From the NCBI RefSeq assembly GCF_903946935.1, contig NZ_CAJAXH010000276.1, positions 1 to 57,282 on the forward strand: a stretch of DNA of 57,282 nt, given 5' to 3'. The DNA comes from an uncultured Thiodictyon sp. (GTDB lineage: Bacteria > Pseudomonadota > Gammaproteobacteria > Chromatiales > Chromatiaceae). The notes below the pieces were generated by a model. It did no database searches and was not told where the DNA came from. It saw only the letters and a list, made by a program, of their open reading frames with translations. This document shows, in pieces, positions 36,898-46,802 of this stretch. The position numbers and the translations under genes were made by a program. Every line of letters begins with the position of its first letter. The first letter of the stretch is position 1.

Positions 36898-38923
36898 ATC
36901 CGATTTTACCGAGGAGCTCATGTAGCTCACTACGAGCGTCAAAGAAAATCTGTTCAGCTTTCTGAAGTGCGGCCATTGCATCGGCGACTTCAACCCTCGG
37001 TTCCGGCTCAAACGTATCGACATACCGCGGAATATTGAGATTGAATTCGTTCTCCTCAATCTCATCGATCCCGACGACCCGGGCATGCTTGAGCAATTCA
37101 TCGGGGTCACCGTAGATTGCGCCCAACTCGGCGCCGACCACTTCAACATCGCGCCGGTCGTCCTCGGCGCGGCGGCGGGCCGCGGCGATCTTCTCGTCGC
37201 GCTCGGCCACCTTGGCGGCGGCCCGGTCGCGCTGGGCCTGGAGCCGGACGAGCGCGGTCTGCGCCTTATCCCTGATAGCCCCGGCGGTGAGCCTGGCCAG
37301 CGCCGCACTGTCCTTGGTCAGTTGGGTCTCCAGCCGGGTGAGCGTGTCGGCCCAGTCGGCGTATTCGGCCTCCAGACGTTCCACCTCGTCGGTTTCGCGG
37401 GCGTCGATCTGTTTGCCGATACGAAGGCGGTGCCGGGCCACCAGGTCCGGCACCTTGGCCGGGTCGCCATAGGCGTGTGCATGCACCAGAATGCGCATCA
37501 CGTCCTGCGGGCGGAGTTCGTTCTGATTGGAGAGCTCGCGGTAGTGGCGGGCGGCATAGACCAGCAACACCTGTTCGTGCCGCGCGGGCGGGCGCTGCTT
37601 CTTGAGGATCAGCAGGCAGGCCGGCACGCCCGCGCCGTAGAAGCAATTGAGCGGCAGCGAGATCACTGCGTCGATGAGCCGAGATTCCAGCAGTGCGCGG
37701 CGGATCAGGTGCTCGTCGTCGGCCTTGCGGCGTTTGATCTTGGGGTTGCCCTCGTCATCGAACTCGCCGGTCTCCTCCTCCACCTCGGGCTGACCGCGAA
37801 ACAGGACCCCCTGCGGGCAGACGACACCGGCGCGGCCCGTGTCGGTGAGCGAGGCGAGGCAGTGCAGGATGAAGGCATAGTCCCCATAGCCGGCGGGCGG
37901 GGCCTTGAAGGCGGTGCCGCGCCCGAAGCGCCCGAAGGGGTCTTTGTAGCCTTCTTTGCCGAAGGTCTCCTTTTTCAGCTTGTCCTTCTTTTTCTTGTCG
38001 TCCGTCTGGAATTCGGGCTTGAGCCACCAGAACTCGTCGGAAAAGGGGAAATTGGCCAGTACCAGCGAGAACTTGCGCACCTTGCCCGCGGCCCGAAAGG
38101 CGGGGTCGGTGATGGTACTGGCGCCCGCGACAATCTGCGCCTCCAGCCCGTGCAGCACTGAGTTGATCTTGCCGATGGCGGCGTTGCTCCAGTTCATCTC
38201 CTGGCCGAAATACTGGGCCGAGGTGGGTCGGTGACCCTGCTCGCGCAGGAAGTCGGCCGAATGGACCAGCATGCCGCCGCTGCCGCAGGTGGGGTCATAG
38301 ATGGTGTCGCCGGGCTGTGGCTCCAGGATATGCACCAGGGTGTCCACGACCTCGGGCGGGGTGAAGAATTCGCCGGCCTTGGCCCCGGCATCGTCGGCGA
38401 ATTTCTTCAGCAGATATTGGTAGGCGCCGCCCAGCACGTCGGGGGGCACGCTGGCGTTGGACAGATCGTGGCTGTTGAAGTGCTGGATCAGGGCGTGGAC
38501 CACCTCGTTGGGGATGAGCGGGCGGCCAGACCCGTCGGGGGCCGGCTGGTTCCAGTCCACGGTGAAGACGCCTTTGAGTTCCTCGTTGGCGTCGGCGACG
38601 GCGCGCATGGCCAGGGTGAGTTCTTCGCCCAGGTTGACCGACACGGCCAGGATGTCGCCCCAGCGACAGTCCGCGGGGATGAAAAATCGGTGTGCGCCGC
38701 GGGCGCGGAAGACGGCCTTCTGTTGCTCGGTGAAGGCGCGCCCTTGCTGGCGCTCAAGCTCCGCGATGGCCTCGTCCGCCTCGTTCTCCCACTGATCGCA
38801 CAGGCGCTTATAGAACATCAGCGAGAGGATGTAGTTCTTGTAGTCCTGGCCGGCGGTCTTGCCGCGCAGGATGTTGGCCGCGCCCCAGAGGTGGGCTTCG
38901 AGTTGTCGTTGGGTGAGTCTCAT
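36887..38923 (-). CDS. hsdM: type I DNA methyltransferase M subunit (second system)
   Basis: 678-residue HsdM. The N-terminal domain starts MRLTQRQLEAHLWGAANILRG...YKNYILSLMFYKRLCDQW. AGEFFTPPEVVDTLV precedes motif I DPTCGSGGM (about 207-215), and motif IV reads ANFPFSDEFWW (about 290), a variant of NPPF. The C-terminal 180 residues contain a long charged helical region (about residues 520-600, LTRLETQLTKDSAALARL and RAAAKVAERDEKIAAARRRAEDD) that probably contacts HsdS. It appears complete and overlaps hsdS. Confidence 0.93.
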   Translation of the reverse strand: MRLTQRQLEAHLWGAANILRGKTAGQDYKNYILSLMFYKRLCDQWENEADEAIAELERQQGRAFTEQQKAVFRARGAHRFFIPADCRWGDILAVSVNLGEELTLAMRAVADANEELKGVFTVDWNQPAPDGSGRPLIPNEVVHALIQHFNSHDLSNASVPPDVLGGAYQYLLKKFADDAGAKAGEFFTPPEVVDTLVHILEPQPGDTIYDPTCGSGGMLVHSADFLREQGHRPTSAQYFGQEMNWSNAAIGKINSVLHGLEAQIVAGASTITDPAFRAAGKVRKFSLVLANFPFSDEFWWLKPEFQTDDKKKKDKLKKETFGKEGYKDPFGRFGRGTAFKAPPAGYGDYAFILHCLASLTDTGRAGVVCPQGVLFRGQPEVEEETGEFDDEGNPKIKRRKADDEHLIRRALLESRLIDAVISLPLNCFYGAGVPACLLILKKQRPPARHEQVLLVYAARHYRELSNQNELRPQDVMRILVHAHAYGDPAKVPDLVARHRLRIGKQIDARETDEVERLEAEYADWADTLTRLETQLTKDSAALARLTAGAIRDKAQTALVRLQAQRDRAAAKVAERDEKIAAARRRAEDDRRDVEVVGAELGAIYGDPDELLKHARVVGIDEIEENEFNLNIPRYVDTFEPEPRVEVADAMAALQKAEQIFFDARSELHELLGKIGYAL

Positions 38924-38941
38924 CTGCGGCGGGGGTGTCCT

Positions 38942-39136
38942 TCAGGGTTCAGCGTGCGGGTTTCCATTGTGCAGGTCGCTGCCGTGGTCGGCAACGACCT
39001 GCACCGCCGTCGCGAACTTGTCGCGGCTCACCTCCTGGCCGCCGACGCGCAGCGTGGCGCGCGCCAGATCGCCGGCCGTCAGCCGGGGAGCCTCGTCAGA
39101 CGCTGGCACCTGTTTGGAAGAAGAGGTCTGTTTCAT
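38942..39136 (-). CDS. small hypothetical protein between P-type ATPase and hsdM
   Basis: 64 residues, [20 protein letters not shown] through HAEP, with a middle helix-prone segment (AGDLARATLRVGGQEVSRDKFATAVQVV). The start shares one base with the ATPase stop, and the end is 18 bases before hsdM, so it is co-transcribed with both. Size and position recall small antitoxin-like proteins of R-M loci, but I recognise no family. Confidence 0.5.
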   Translation of the reverse strand: MKQTSSSKQVPASDEAPRLTAGDLARATLRVGGQEVSRDKFATAVQVVADHGSDLHNGNPHAEP

Positions 39137-42100
39137 CACGGTTTGCCTTGCGCAGAGGTCCCAGCGCTGCCGCCGCCAGTTCCCACGGGCTTGAGCCACC
39201 GCAGCAGCGCCTTCTCCAACTCGACCACCAGGAAGACCCCGGCGCCGACGCCGAGTGGCAATAGCCAATCATGGGCGGTTACCGGGGTGGTTTTGAACCA
39301 GCCGTTCATGAAGGGCACATAGACGAACAGCAGTTGCAGTGACATGAGTACTGTGACTGTCAGCCAGGCGACCGGGTTGGTGAACCAGCGGCGCGGGTTG
39401 AGGCTGGAGGCATAGAGAAGGCGGCAGTTGAAGAGGAAGAACACCTGCCCCAGCACCAGGGTGTTGACCGCCATGGTCTGGGCAGCAGCGAGCGTCTGGC
39501 CCTGACCCTGCTCATAGAGGAAGACGGCGATGGTGGCGGCGCCGATCAGGCAGGAGACCAGCACGATGCGCCAGATAAACCAGCCATTGAGTATGGGCGC
39601 ATCCGGCCGGCGCGGGGGGCGCTGCATGACGCCCGGCTCGCCGGGCTCGAAGGCGAGCGCGAGCGCGAGCGTGACCGCGACCACCATGTTGACCCAGAGG
39701 ATCTGCACCGGGGTGAGCGGCAGGGTGAAGCCGAAGACCACCGCCACCAGGATGACCAGCGCCTGGGCGCCATTGGTGGGTAGCAGGAACAGGATGGATT
39801 TCTGGAGGTTGTCATAGATGGCGCGGCCTTGCTCCACCGCGCGCTCGATGGTGGTGAAGTTGTCATCCGCCAACACGATGGCCGCCGCCTCCTTGGTCGC
39901 CTCGGTGCCCTTGATGCCCATGGCCACGCCTACGTCGGCGCGCTTGAGCGCGGGGGCGTCGTTGACCCCGTCGCCGGTCATGGCGACCACCTCGCCATTG
40001 GCCTGGAGCGCCTGCACTAGCCGCAGTTTGTGCTCCGGGCTGGTGCGGGCGAAGACATCGTATTCGCCGACGATGCGGCGCAACTCATCATCGCTGGCGG
40101 CCTCCAACTCGGCCCCGCTGATGGCGCGCTCGCCAATGCCCATCTCCCGACCGATCGCACCGGCGGTGCCGATGTGGTCGCCGGTGATCATCTTGACGCG
40201 GATCCCGGCCTGACGGAAGGCGGCGATGGCCGCAATCGCCTCCGGGCGCGGCGGGTCGAGGATGCCGACCACGCCCAGGAAGGTGAGCCCGGCCAGATCG
40301 GCGGGCGTGAGCTCGGTTTGGCCGTCCGGCGCCGCACCCACCGCGGCGGCCAGCACTCGCAGCCCTTGGGCGCTGAGGGTGTCGATCTGCCCCTCCCAGA
40401 AGGCTGGGTCGAGCGGCTCGTCGCGCCCGTCGGCCGCGCGCTGGGTGGTGCAGCGCTCCAGCAAGGCGCCCGGCGCGCCCTTCATCAGCCGCTCGACCCC
40501 GCCGGCCCCCGGCACCTCCTGGAGCGTGGCCATGAACTTGTGTTCCGAGTCGAAGGGGATGACCGCCAGCCGCTTGCCATCCCCTCGCGTGAAGCCGAGC
40601 TTGCGCGCGAGGGTGCGCAGCGCACCCTCGGTGGGCTCGCCGACCAGCGTCCACTGGCCATCCTCCAGGGCGATCTCGGCATCGTTGCAGCGGGCCATGA
40701 CCGCGACCAAGTCGGCCAGGTCCGGGGCCTGCGCCAGTTCGACACGGCTGCCGTCGCGGGTGACCTCGCCGTCCGGGGCATAACCGATCCCCGCGACCGC
40801 GTACTCGCCGGCGCGGGTGACGACCTGACGCGCGGTCATCTCGTTGCGGGTAAGGGTGCCGGTCTTATCGGTGCAGATCACCGTGACCGAGCCCAGGGTC
40901 TCCACCGCGGGCAGGCGCCGCGTGATGGCGTTACGCCGCGCCATTTGCTGGACGCCGAGCGCCAGCGTAATGGTTAGGACCGCCGGCAGCCCCTCCGGGA
41001 TGGCGGCGACGGCAAAGCCGATGGCGGCCATGACCAGATCGCCGAGCGGGAAGTCGTGCAACTGCCAGCCGATGAGGAGCATCCCGACCGCCATGGCGAG
41101 GATGACGAATGAGAGTATCCGCCCGAAGGCGGCCATCTGCCGGGTGAGCGGGGTGGCCAGTGGCTCGACCCCGGCGATCAACCGATCGATGTGGCCCAGC
41201 TCGGTCGTGGGTCCGGTGCCGGTGACGACACCCAACCCGGTGCCGCGGGCGACCAGGGTGCCGGCATAGGCCATGCCGTGCCGATCGCCGATCCCCGCCG
41301 TCGCCTCCACCGCGTCGGTGTCCTTGTCGGCGGGTACTGACTCGCCGGTGAGTGCGGACTCGTCGATGCTCAGGTTGGCCGTCTCGCGCAGCCGCAGGTC
41401 GGCCGGGACCCGGTCGCCGGCACGCAGTCGCACGCAGTCCCCCGGTACCAGGTCGGCCGCGTCGAGCTCCAGCCATTGGCCGTCGCGCCGGCAATGGGCG
41501 CGCGCGGCGAGCAGCTTGCGGATGCCCGCCAGGGCCTGCTCGGCCTTGCCCTCCTGGATGAAGCCGATGGTGGCATTGATGACCGTCACTGCGAGGATTA
41601 CACAGGTGTCGACCCAATGTGCCATCAGGGCCGTCACCACCGCGCCGCCCAGCAGGACATAGATCAGGCTGTCATTGAATTTAAGCAGGTAGCGCTTGAT
41701 CGGGCCGTCCCGCGGCGGGGTTGGGAGCCGATTGGGGCCCACTGCGGCCAGCCGCTTGGCCGCCTCGGCGGCGGTGAGTCCGTCCGCGCGACTGTGCAGG
41801 GTGGTGAGGATTGCCGCGGCCGTCAGTGCGTGCGCTTCGGCCACGCCCGCGCCGCTATTCGGCCCGGTCGCGTCAGTCATGGCCGCCTGGGTCAGGTCGG
41901 GGTCGTCGTGGAAGTCGAAGCGATAGAGCAATACCAATGCGATCAGTGTGCCACCCAGGAACCAGTCGGGGCCGATCAGCCATAAGACGAATGGCATGGC
42001 CAGGAGAAAGACCCGGGTGCCGCGATTGTAGTGACCGCCGGCACGATTGAGTGTGTCGGCGACCAGGTCGAGCGCCACCCCTCTAAAGTAATTGGCCGGG

Positions 42101-42567
42101 AGATTGATCAGGAAGCCGGTGTGGTTGTAATAGCGCAGCGCCAGCACAAAGTGCATAAAGCTGCTGAAAAAGATGGCGGCTAACAGCAACAACTTGATGC
42201 GCATCAACCCGGTTCCGCTGGGTGCCCAACTGAGCGTTTGTGACAGGTCGGTGAGGTCCAGGTCGCGGAAGGCGACGCCGATGAAGCCCAGGCCGATCAG
42301 GACCGAGGTGGAGGCAAAGAGGGTGGCGGACATCACCCAATTGCGCAGGGTCTGGACCGCCAAGATGTCTTTGTTACCGGTGCGTATCGTTTCGACCCAG
42401 GCCCGGCGCAGCCGATTGGAGCGGCCACGGTGGGTCAGCTCCGGCTGGTGGCGGAACATCCAACCCTGATATAGCTGGTAGCCGATCAGTAGCGTGACAC
42501 CCAAGGCATCGATGCCCCAGGTCCAGGGCGCCCGGGTGAGCCCGGTAAGTAATAGGTCAATCGACAT
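39136..42567 (-). CDS. DUF599-P-type cation ATPase fusion
   Basis: 1143 residues. Residues about 1-230 form a four-helix membrane region with [40 protein letters not shown] and a [10 protein letters not shown] segment, which I recognise as DUF599-like. From about 250 a complete P2-type (SERCA/PMR1-like) ATPase follows: [13 protein letters not shown] (actuator TGES, about 405), [11 protein letters not shown] (phosphorylated Asp, about 563) and [21 protein letters not shown] (hinge, about 862). About ten transport helices are present. The ion is probably Ca2+ or another cation. The DUF599 fusion is unusual, and its role is unknown. Confidence 0.85.
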   Translation of the reverse strand: MSIDLLLTGLTRAPWTWGIDALGVTLLIGYQLYQGWMFRHQPELTHRGRSNRLRRAWVETIRTGNKDILAVQTLRNWVMSATLFASTSVLIGLGFIGVAFRDLDLTDLSQTLSWAPSGTGLMRIKLLLLAAIFFSSFMHFVLALRYYNHTGFLINLPANYFRGVALDLVADTLNRAGGHYNRGTRVFLLAMPFVLWLIGPDWFLGGTLIALVLLYRFDFHDDPDLTQAAMTDATGPNSGAGVAEAHALTAAAILTTLHSRADGLTAAEAAKRLAAVGPNRLPTPPRDGPIKRYLLKFNDSLIYVLLGGAVVTALMAHWVDTCVILAVTVINATIGFIQEGKAEQALAGIRKLLAARAHCRRDGQWLELDAADLVPGDCVRLRAGDRVPADLRLRETANLSIDESALTGESVPADKDTDAVEATAGIGDRHGMAYAGTLVARGTGLGVVTGTGPTTELGHIDRLIAGVEPLATPLTRQMAAFGRILSFVILAMAVGMLLIGWQLHDFPLGDLVMAAIGFAVAAIPEGLPAVLTITLALGVQQMARRNAITRRLPAVETLGSVTVICTDKTGTLTRNEMTARQVVTRAGEYAVAGIGYAPDGEVTRDGSRVELAQAPDLADLVAVMARCNDAEIALEDGQWTLVGEPTEGALRTLARKLGFTRGDGKRLAVIPFDSEHKFMATLQEVPGAGGVERLMKGAPGALLERCTTQRAADGRDEPLDPAFWEGQIDTLSAQGLRVLAAAVGAAPDGQTELTPADLAGLTFLGVVGILDPPRPEAIAAIAAFRQAGIRVKMITGDHIGTAGAIGREMGIGERAISGAELEAASDDELRRIVGEYDVFARTSPEHKLRLVQALQANGEVVAMTGDGVNDAPALKRADVGVAMGIKGTEATKEAAAIVLADDNFTTIERAVEQGRAIYDNLQKSILFLLPTNGAQALVILVAVVFGFTLPLTPVQILWVNMVVAVTLALALAFEPGEPGVMQRPPRRPDAPILNGWFIWRIVLVSCLIGAATIAVFLYEQGQGQTLAAAQTMAVNTLVLGQVFFLFNCRLLYASSLNPRRWFTNPVAWLTVTVLMSLQLLFVYVPFMNGWFKTTPVTAHDWLLPLGVGAGVFLVVELEKALLRWLKPVGTGGGSAGTSAQGKP

Positions 42568-42615
42568 AGTGGTTTCTCACCTCTGGGTGACAGAGGAGCT
42601 GCAATTAGATAACGA

Positions 42616-43305
42616 TTAAGCCGGTCGCCAGTCGGCATCGATTCGGCCATCGACGATCCCGATCCGGCGGTCGGCGGCGGCGGCGAATACGGGATCGTGC
42701 GTCACGGCCACTACCGTCTTGCCCATGGCGTGCGCCAGGTCGCGCAGGATCTGACGCACCGTGCCGCCCGCGACCGAATCGAGATTGCCGGTCGGCTCAT
42801 CGGCCAGGATCACCAGCGGGTCGTTGGCCAGTGCCCGGGCGATGGCCACCCGCTGGCGCTGACCGCCCGAGAGCTGATGCGGGTGTTTGGTGCCCTGATC
42901 GGCGACGCCGAGTCGCTCCAACAACTCCATGCCGCGCGTGCGGGCGGCGGTCTCTTTGAGTCGGCCGAGACGGCGGATCGGCAGGGTGACATTGTCGAGC
43001 ACCGAGAACTCGGCGAGCAGGAAATGGAACTGGAAGACGAACCCGAGCTTCTCCAGCCGCCGGTTCGCGAGCTCCTCCTCGCCATAGGCACAGGTGTCCT
43101 CGCCGTCGAGCCAGACCCGTCCGGCGGTCGGCACATCGAGCAGGCCCAGCAAATAGAGCAGCGAGGACTTGCCCGAACCCGAGGGGCCCATGATGCAGAT
43201 GAACTCACCCCGCTCGATGGTGAGACTGACATCCTCCACCAGGGTCACGGGGACCTCGCCCGGGAGCGTGCGGGTGAGGTTATCGGCGCGCAGGATGGTC
43301 GTCAC
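42616..43305 (-). CDS. ABC transporter ATP-binding protein (LolD/MacB type)
   Basis: 229 residues. Walker A is MGPSGSGKSSLLYLLGLLD, the Q-loop FVFQFHFLLAEFSVLDNV, the signature LSGGQRQRVAIARAL and Walker B VILADEPTGNLDS, with the switch His in VTHDP. These place it in the LolD/MacB/FtsE group. I start at GTG 43305, overlapping the permease stop (GTGA), because sequence upstream belongs to the permease. It works with the permease and adaptor encoded upstream. Confidence 0.92.
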   Translation of the reverse strand: MTTILRADNLTRTLPGEVPVTLVEDVSLTIERGEFICIMGPSGSGKSSLLYLLGLLDVPTAGRVWLDGEDTCAYGEEELANRRLEKLGFVFQFHFLLAEFSVLDNVTLPIRRLGRLKETAARTRGMELLERLGVADQGTKHPHQLSGGQRQRVAIARALANDPLVILADEPTGNLDSVAGGTVRQILRDLAHAMGKTVVAVTHDPVFAAAADRRIGIVDGRIDADWRPA

Positions 43306-44546
43306 GCGGCGCCCCGCAGGATCTCGACCGGGTGTACGCTGCCCGCGCGGCGGGCCGGGAGATAGGCGGCGAGGATGCAGGAGGCCATGGCAAAGGCGGT
43401 GGCCAGCGCGAATTGTTCCGGTCCCCACCAGATCGGCAGAAAGACCTTCTCCGAGACGCCCGGCGGCTTGATCTGGACGATCGACAGCAACTGCATCAGT
43501 CCGGCCCCCAAGGCCATCCCGAAGACGCTCCCGATCATGCCGATGATGACGCCTTCGGACAGAAAGATGAGCCGGATATCGCGGGCGTGAAAGCCGATCG
43601 ACTTGAGGATGGCGATGTCGTGGGTCTTCTCCAGTACGATGGTCGAGAGGGTATTGTAGATGCCGAATGAGGCGACGATCAGGATGGCGGCCACCACGCT
43701 ATACATGATGATGTTGCGCACGATGAGTACACTCAGGATATCCTCGGACGCCTCGACCCACGAGGTCGCCTTATAGCCGACCACCGCCTCGATCTGGCGG
43801 GCGACCTCGCGGGCGGCATAGGGGTCGTCGAGCTGGATCAGTAAGCGGTTGGCCCGGTTGGAGCGGTCGAACAGGACCTGGGCGCGCTTGAGCAGGGTAA
43901 AGGTCTGGTTCTCGTCATAGGCGGCATTGCCGGTGCGAAAGATACCGACCACCTTCATGGCGCGACTGCCGCCGCTGGCGGCCACCACGCTGAGGTTGCG
44001 GCCGAGGGTGAGATTGAACTTTTCGGCCAGCCCGGTGCCGATGATGATCCCATTGGGATTGGCCTCGAGCGCGTCGATCGAGCCCTTGATCATCTTTTCC
44101 GGCAGGGTCGAGATCGTTTTCATCACCTTGGGCACGATGCCCGACAGGGTCACGCCCTGCTCACGGCCGGCAAAGGTGAGTACCGCCGAGCCGAGGAGTA
44201 TCGGCGCCACCCGCAGCCCCGGGAGCGATTCGACGAAGGCCAGCCGCTCGCGGTAGCCGCGGATGCCCCGGGTCTCGGTCTGCGGTTTGACGTTGCTGAT
44301 GTGTACCGCTGCATTCGTCCAGCGCAGTTCGGCCGGCTGGGTGCGGGGGTGGCGGTAGTCGTCCGAGACGGTGATATGGGGGCTGTTGTCGACCAGGCGC
44401 TTGATGAAGTCCTTCTCCGAGCCGCGCATCAGCGAGGAGACCGCCAGAAAGAAGGCGACCCCGAGCACCACCCCGGTGAGCGATACCAGGGTCTGGCGCC
44501 GCCGCCCGGTCAGGTGCGTGACTGCGACCTCGAGCTGGAGCAACAT
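43302..44546 (-). CDS. ABC transporter permease (FtsX/MacB type)
   Basis: 414-residue inner-membrane protein with one N-terminal helix (QTLVSLTGVVLGVAFFLAVSSL), a large periplasmic domain (about 45-270) and three C-terminal helices. These include IIMYSVVAAILIVASFGIYNTLSTIVLEKTHDIAILKSIGF, the conserved FtsX-domain coupling region. This is the MacB/LolC-like mechanotransmission topology. It forms a three-gene export system with the ATPase and adaptor. The substrate is unknown. Confidence 0.9.
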   Translation of the reverse strand: MLLQLEVAVTHLTGRRRQTLVSLTGVVLGVAFFLAVSSLMRGSEKDFIKRLVDNSPHITVSDDYRHPRTQPAELRWTNAAVHISNVKPQTETRGIRGYRERLAFVESLPGLRVAPILLGSAVLTFAGREQGVTLSGIVPKVMKTISTLPEKMIKGSIDALEANPNGIIIGTGLAEKFNLTLGRNLSVVAASGGSRAMKVVGIFRTGNAAYDENQTFTLLKRAQVLFDRSNRANRLLIQLDDPYAAREVARQIEAVVGYKATSWVEASEDILSVLIVRNIIMYSVVAAILIVASFGIYNTLSTIVLEKTHDIAILKSIGFHARDIRLIFLSEGVIIGMIGSVFGMALGAGLMQLLSIVQIKPPGVSEKVFLPIWWGPEQFALATAFAMASCILAAYLPARRAGSVHPVEILRGAA

Positions 44547-45565
44547 CAGGGCGATACGGCGGGGGCGGGCGGACGCGCGCGGGCTGCGGCGCCCTCGCGC
44601 AGGGTTTCGGTTGGTGTGGCAACGATCTGGGCGGTCGGCCCCAGCCCCTCCAGGACCTCGGTGCGCACGGCCCCGGTCACCCCGGTCTTGACCGGTTGAC
44701 GGTGCAGTCGCCCGTCGGCCAGGACCCAGACCGCGCCGTTGGTGAGCGCGCCCGAGGGCACCAGCAGGGCGTCGGCCCGCTCGGTGACGATCAGGTTGGC
44801 ATCGACCGTCATGCCCACCCGCAGGCGCGCCGGGTCGGTGAGCCGGATGCGCACGCGAAAGCTGCGGGCGATCGGGTCGCCCTTGGGGGTGATCTCGCTC
44901 ACCGTGCCGTCAAACACCACGCCCGGTAAGGCGTCGGCGTGCAACACGGCGGGCTGCCCGACCCGCACCCGGGTGATGTCCTCCTCGTCCACCTCTGCGG
45001 TGACGCGCAGCGGTGCGCAGCAGGAGAACCAGAACACCGTCTGGCCGGACGGGATGAACTGGCCGACCTCGCCGTCGCGGCGCAGGATCAGCCCGTCGGC
45101 CGGGGCCGTCAGGGTCATGAAGCCGCGCAGGGCGGTGGCGCGCTTAAGACCCGCCTCGGCCATTTCCAGGTCGCTGCGGGCCTGATCCAGGTCGGCCTTG
45201 GCCAGCATTTTGCGGCCGGACAAGTCCTCCTTGCGTTGCAGATTGAGCCGGGCGAAGCGCAGGCGCGACTCCAGTTCGTCCACCGTATTGTCGAGGTCCG
45301 CGTCGTCCAGCCGGGCCAGCGTCTGGCCTTTCTTGACCAGCGCACCTTCATCGACCTTGACCTCGGCCAGTTTTGCGCCCTGGCGCGGGGCGATCGGCAG
45401 CATCACCGTGGGTTCCACGGTGCCGGTGGCATAGATCGCCTCCACCGCCGGGCCGCGGGTGGGCGTGACCACCGCGACCGCGAGCGGACCCGCGCGCCAC
45501 CACCACAGTCCGCCAGCGAGCGCGGCGCCGCCGATGACGAGGATCCAGACCCATTTTTTTCGCAT
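44546..45565 (-). CDS. periplasmic adaptor subunit (HlyD/MacA family)
   Basis: 339 residues with an N-terminal membrane anchor (VWILVIGGAALAGGLWWW), a biotinyl-lipoyl-like part (APRQGAKLAEVKVDEGALVKKGQTLARLDD), an alpha-hairpin (about 85-145) and beta-barrel segments. The end is proline-rich. It begins the operon, and its last base is shared with the permease start. With MacB-like partners it should link the inner-membrane pump to an outer-membrane channel encoded elsewhere. Confidence 0.9.
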   Translation of the reverse strand: MRKKWVWILVIGGAALAGGLWWWRAGPLAVAVVTPTRGPAVEAIYATGTVEPTVMLPIAPRQGAKLAEVKVDEGALVKKGQTLARLDDADLDNTVDELESRLRFARLNLQRKEDLSGRKMLAKADLDQARSDLEMAEAGLKRATALRGFMTLTAPADGLILRRDGEVGQFIPSGQTVFWFSCCAPLRVTAEVDEEDITRVRVGQPAVLHADALPGVVFDGTVSEITPKGDPIARSFRVRIRLTDPARLRVGMTVDANLIVTERADALLVPSGALTNGAVWVLADGRLHRQPVKTGVTGAVRTEVLEGLGPTAQIVATPTETLREGAAARARPPAPAVSP

Positions 45566-46031
45566 TGGTCAGTCAGTTCAGATCAATTGGGCCGGTCGCC
45601 GCGGCATGTTAAGGCGGGCGGCCCGGCATCGACCAGGGGCGAACCGTGTTCGCGACACGGCGCTGCATCCTCCGGGCACCGCTCAACTACATTGGGGCTC
45701 GCCACGCCCACCCCAACTTAGCTTACGGATGAAGGCATTCAAGAGGCCGTGCGGCGCACTTGCCCGTGTATATTTCTACACGGCCAGTCGGGCGCGTGGC
45801 CGCAAATGCGCTATTCAGCAAGTCCCTGGGCATAAGCTTCAACTGCCACTTCTTAGGTCTTCGAGTGCCGGTGCCCCTTGTTGAAGCCATGGGGCTATAC
45901 TTGCCCCCCCGCTCCGGCTTATACTTAGGCCGACTGCGGGTTCTGCCCTGGGCCACCGGAAGCGCCGATTCTGGTGACCGCAACGGTCGGGCCTTTGTCT
46001 TGCCGTTGCCGGTCAACCCAGAGGGATACAC
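45566..46031. other. intergenic region before the ZorAB-like operon
   Basis: No intact gene. It holds the DUF4276-like fossil at 45781-45830. Two TATACT hexamers (45896-45901 and 45920-45925) could be -10 elements, but neither has a good -35 partner at normal spacing. AGAGGG lies 7 bases before the ATG at 46032. The promoter of the operon must lie here or be shared from further upstream. Confidence 0.5.
45781..45830 (-). repeat. 50-bp fossil matching the DUF4276-like gene, left of the operon
   Basis: About 43 of 50 bases match 55864-55913 in the same orientation, including the 17-base core GCGTGGCCGCAAATGCG. Read on the minus strand it encodes PRDLLNSAFAATRPTGR, against PKDWLNHAFAATHPTGR in the DUF4276-like protein. 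The similarity is therefore a coding remnant. It lies 0.2 kb before the five-gene operon, while the other copy lies 1.0 kb after it. Confidence 0.7.
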
Positions 46032-46787
46032 ATGACCTACTTCGACTCGCTAAACTTCGTGTACCAGCTTGTGTCCGCCAGGCTGGACCTCGTGGTGGTG
46101 CTCTGGGCCTTGATCGCCCTGGTGCTGTCCTTGGTTCTTCTGCACTGGCTGTGGGGTCTGGCCTGGAACACCAGCTGGGGTCTGTTTACCCGCCCGAGCC
46201 TGGCGGCCTTCGGCACCGTCGCGGCGCTGGTCATCGGCAGCTCGGCGCTGTTCTGGCTCGGTGCCGAGCGTGTCGGCACCTGGCTGCAACTGCAGGCCGC
46301 GACGCTGCCGAAACAGATGGCGAGCGATCCCGCGTTACGATACGACATCTTCGTAACCGCCCAGCAACAGTTGGCATTGACCTCTGGCGCGGCCGACAAC
46401 GAGATGGCCCTGCGCAATCGGCGCGACCTGGAGACCCTGGCGCAGACGGCCGCATCGCTGGTGCGCTGCCCGCTGACCCGCTCCGGCCCCCTGGGCCCCG
46501 GCGCCCCCTGTCAGATGCGTAATCCGGACGAGGTGGCCCAGGAGACCCTGCAAGAGATCCCGCCGAAGGCCTTTCCGCTTACCGTGACGGACGACAACCC
46601 CTGGGTGGCCTACGCGGTCACGACCCAGATCCAGGCGGCGTTGAGCGACGCGACCCCCAAGCTGACCGCCGGTGCGGCCGAGTTGCGGATCGTGTTGGCC
46701 GCGCTCTTCTGGATCTTCATTGGCCTGCAGGTCCTGATCGTGCCCATCGCGGCCGTCAGTGACATCCGCGTCCATCCCCAGGTTTGA
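46032..46787 (+). CDS. three-helix membrane protein, first gene of the ZorAB-like operon
   Basis: 251 residues, no recognised family. Predicted membrane helices are about 19-45 (LDLVVVLWALIALVLSLVLL), 58-77 (FGTVAALVIGSSALFWLG) and 219-242 (IVLAALFWIFIGLQVLIVPI). The 140-residue region between helices 2 and 3 is soluble and probably periplasmic. It carries two cysteines (CPLTRSGPLGPGAPC) that could pair. AGAGGG precedes the ATG. The next gene starts 15 bases later, so it should be part of the same membrane complex as the tubulin-like and ZorAB-like proteins. Confidence 0.75.
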   Translation: MTYFDSLNFVYQLVSARLDLVVVLWALIALVLSLVLLHWLWGLAWNTSWGLFTRPSLAAFGTVAALVIGSSALFWLGAERVGTWLQLQAATLPKQMASDPALRYDIFVTAQQQLALTSGAADNEMALRNRRDLETLAQTAASLVRCPLTRSGPLGPGAPCQMRNPDEVAQETLQEIPPKAFPLTVTDDNPWVAYAVTTQIQAALSDATPKLTAGAAELRIVLAALFWIFIGLQVLIVPIAAVSDIRVHPQV

Positions 46788-46802
46788 GAGCAGGGACTGA
46801 CA

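Noticed and set aside
36898-37308. A 137-codon upstream extension of the second HsdS
   Set aside because: It overlaps hsdM in another frame and lacks HsdS similarity. The ATG at 36897 fits the family start.
45896-45925. Two TATACT hexamers as the promoter of the ZorAB-like operon
   Set aside because: No acceptable -35 hexamer at 15-19 bp spacing for either, so I mention them only as possible.
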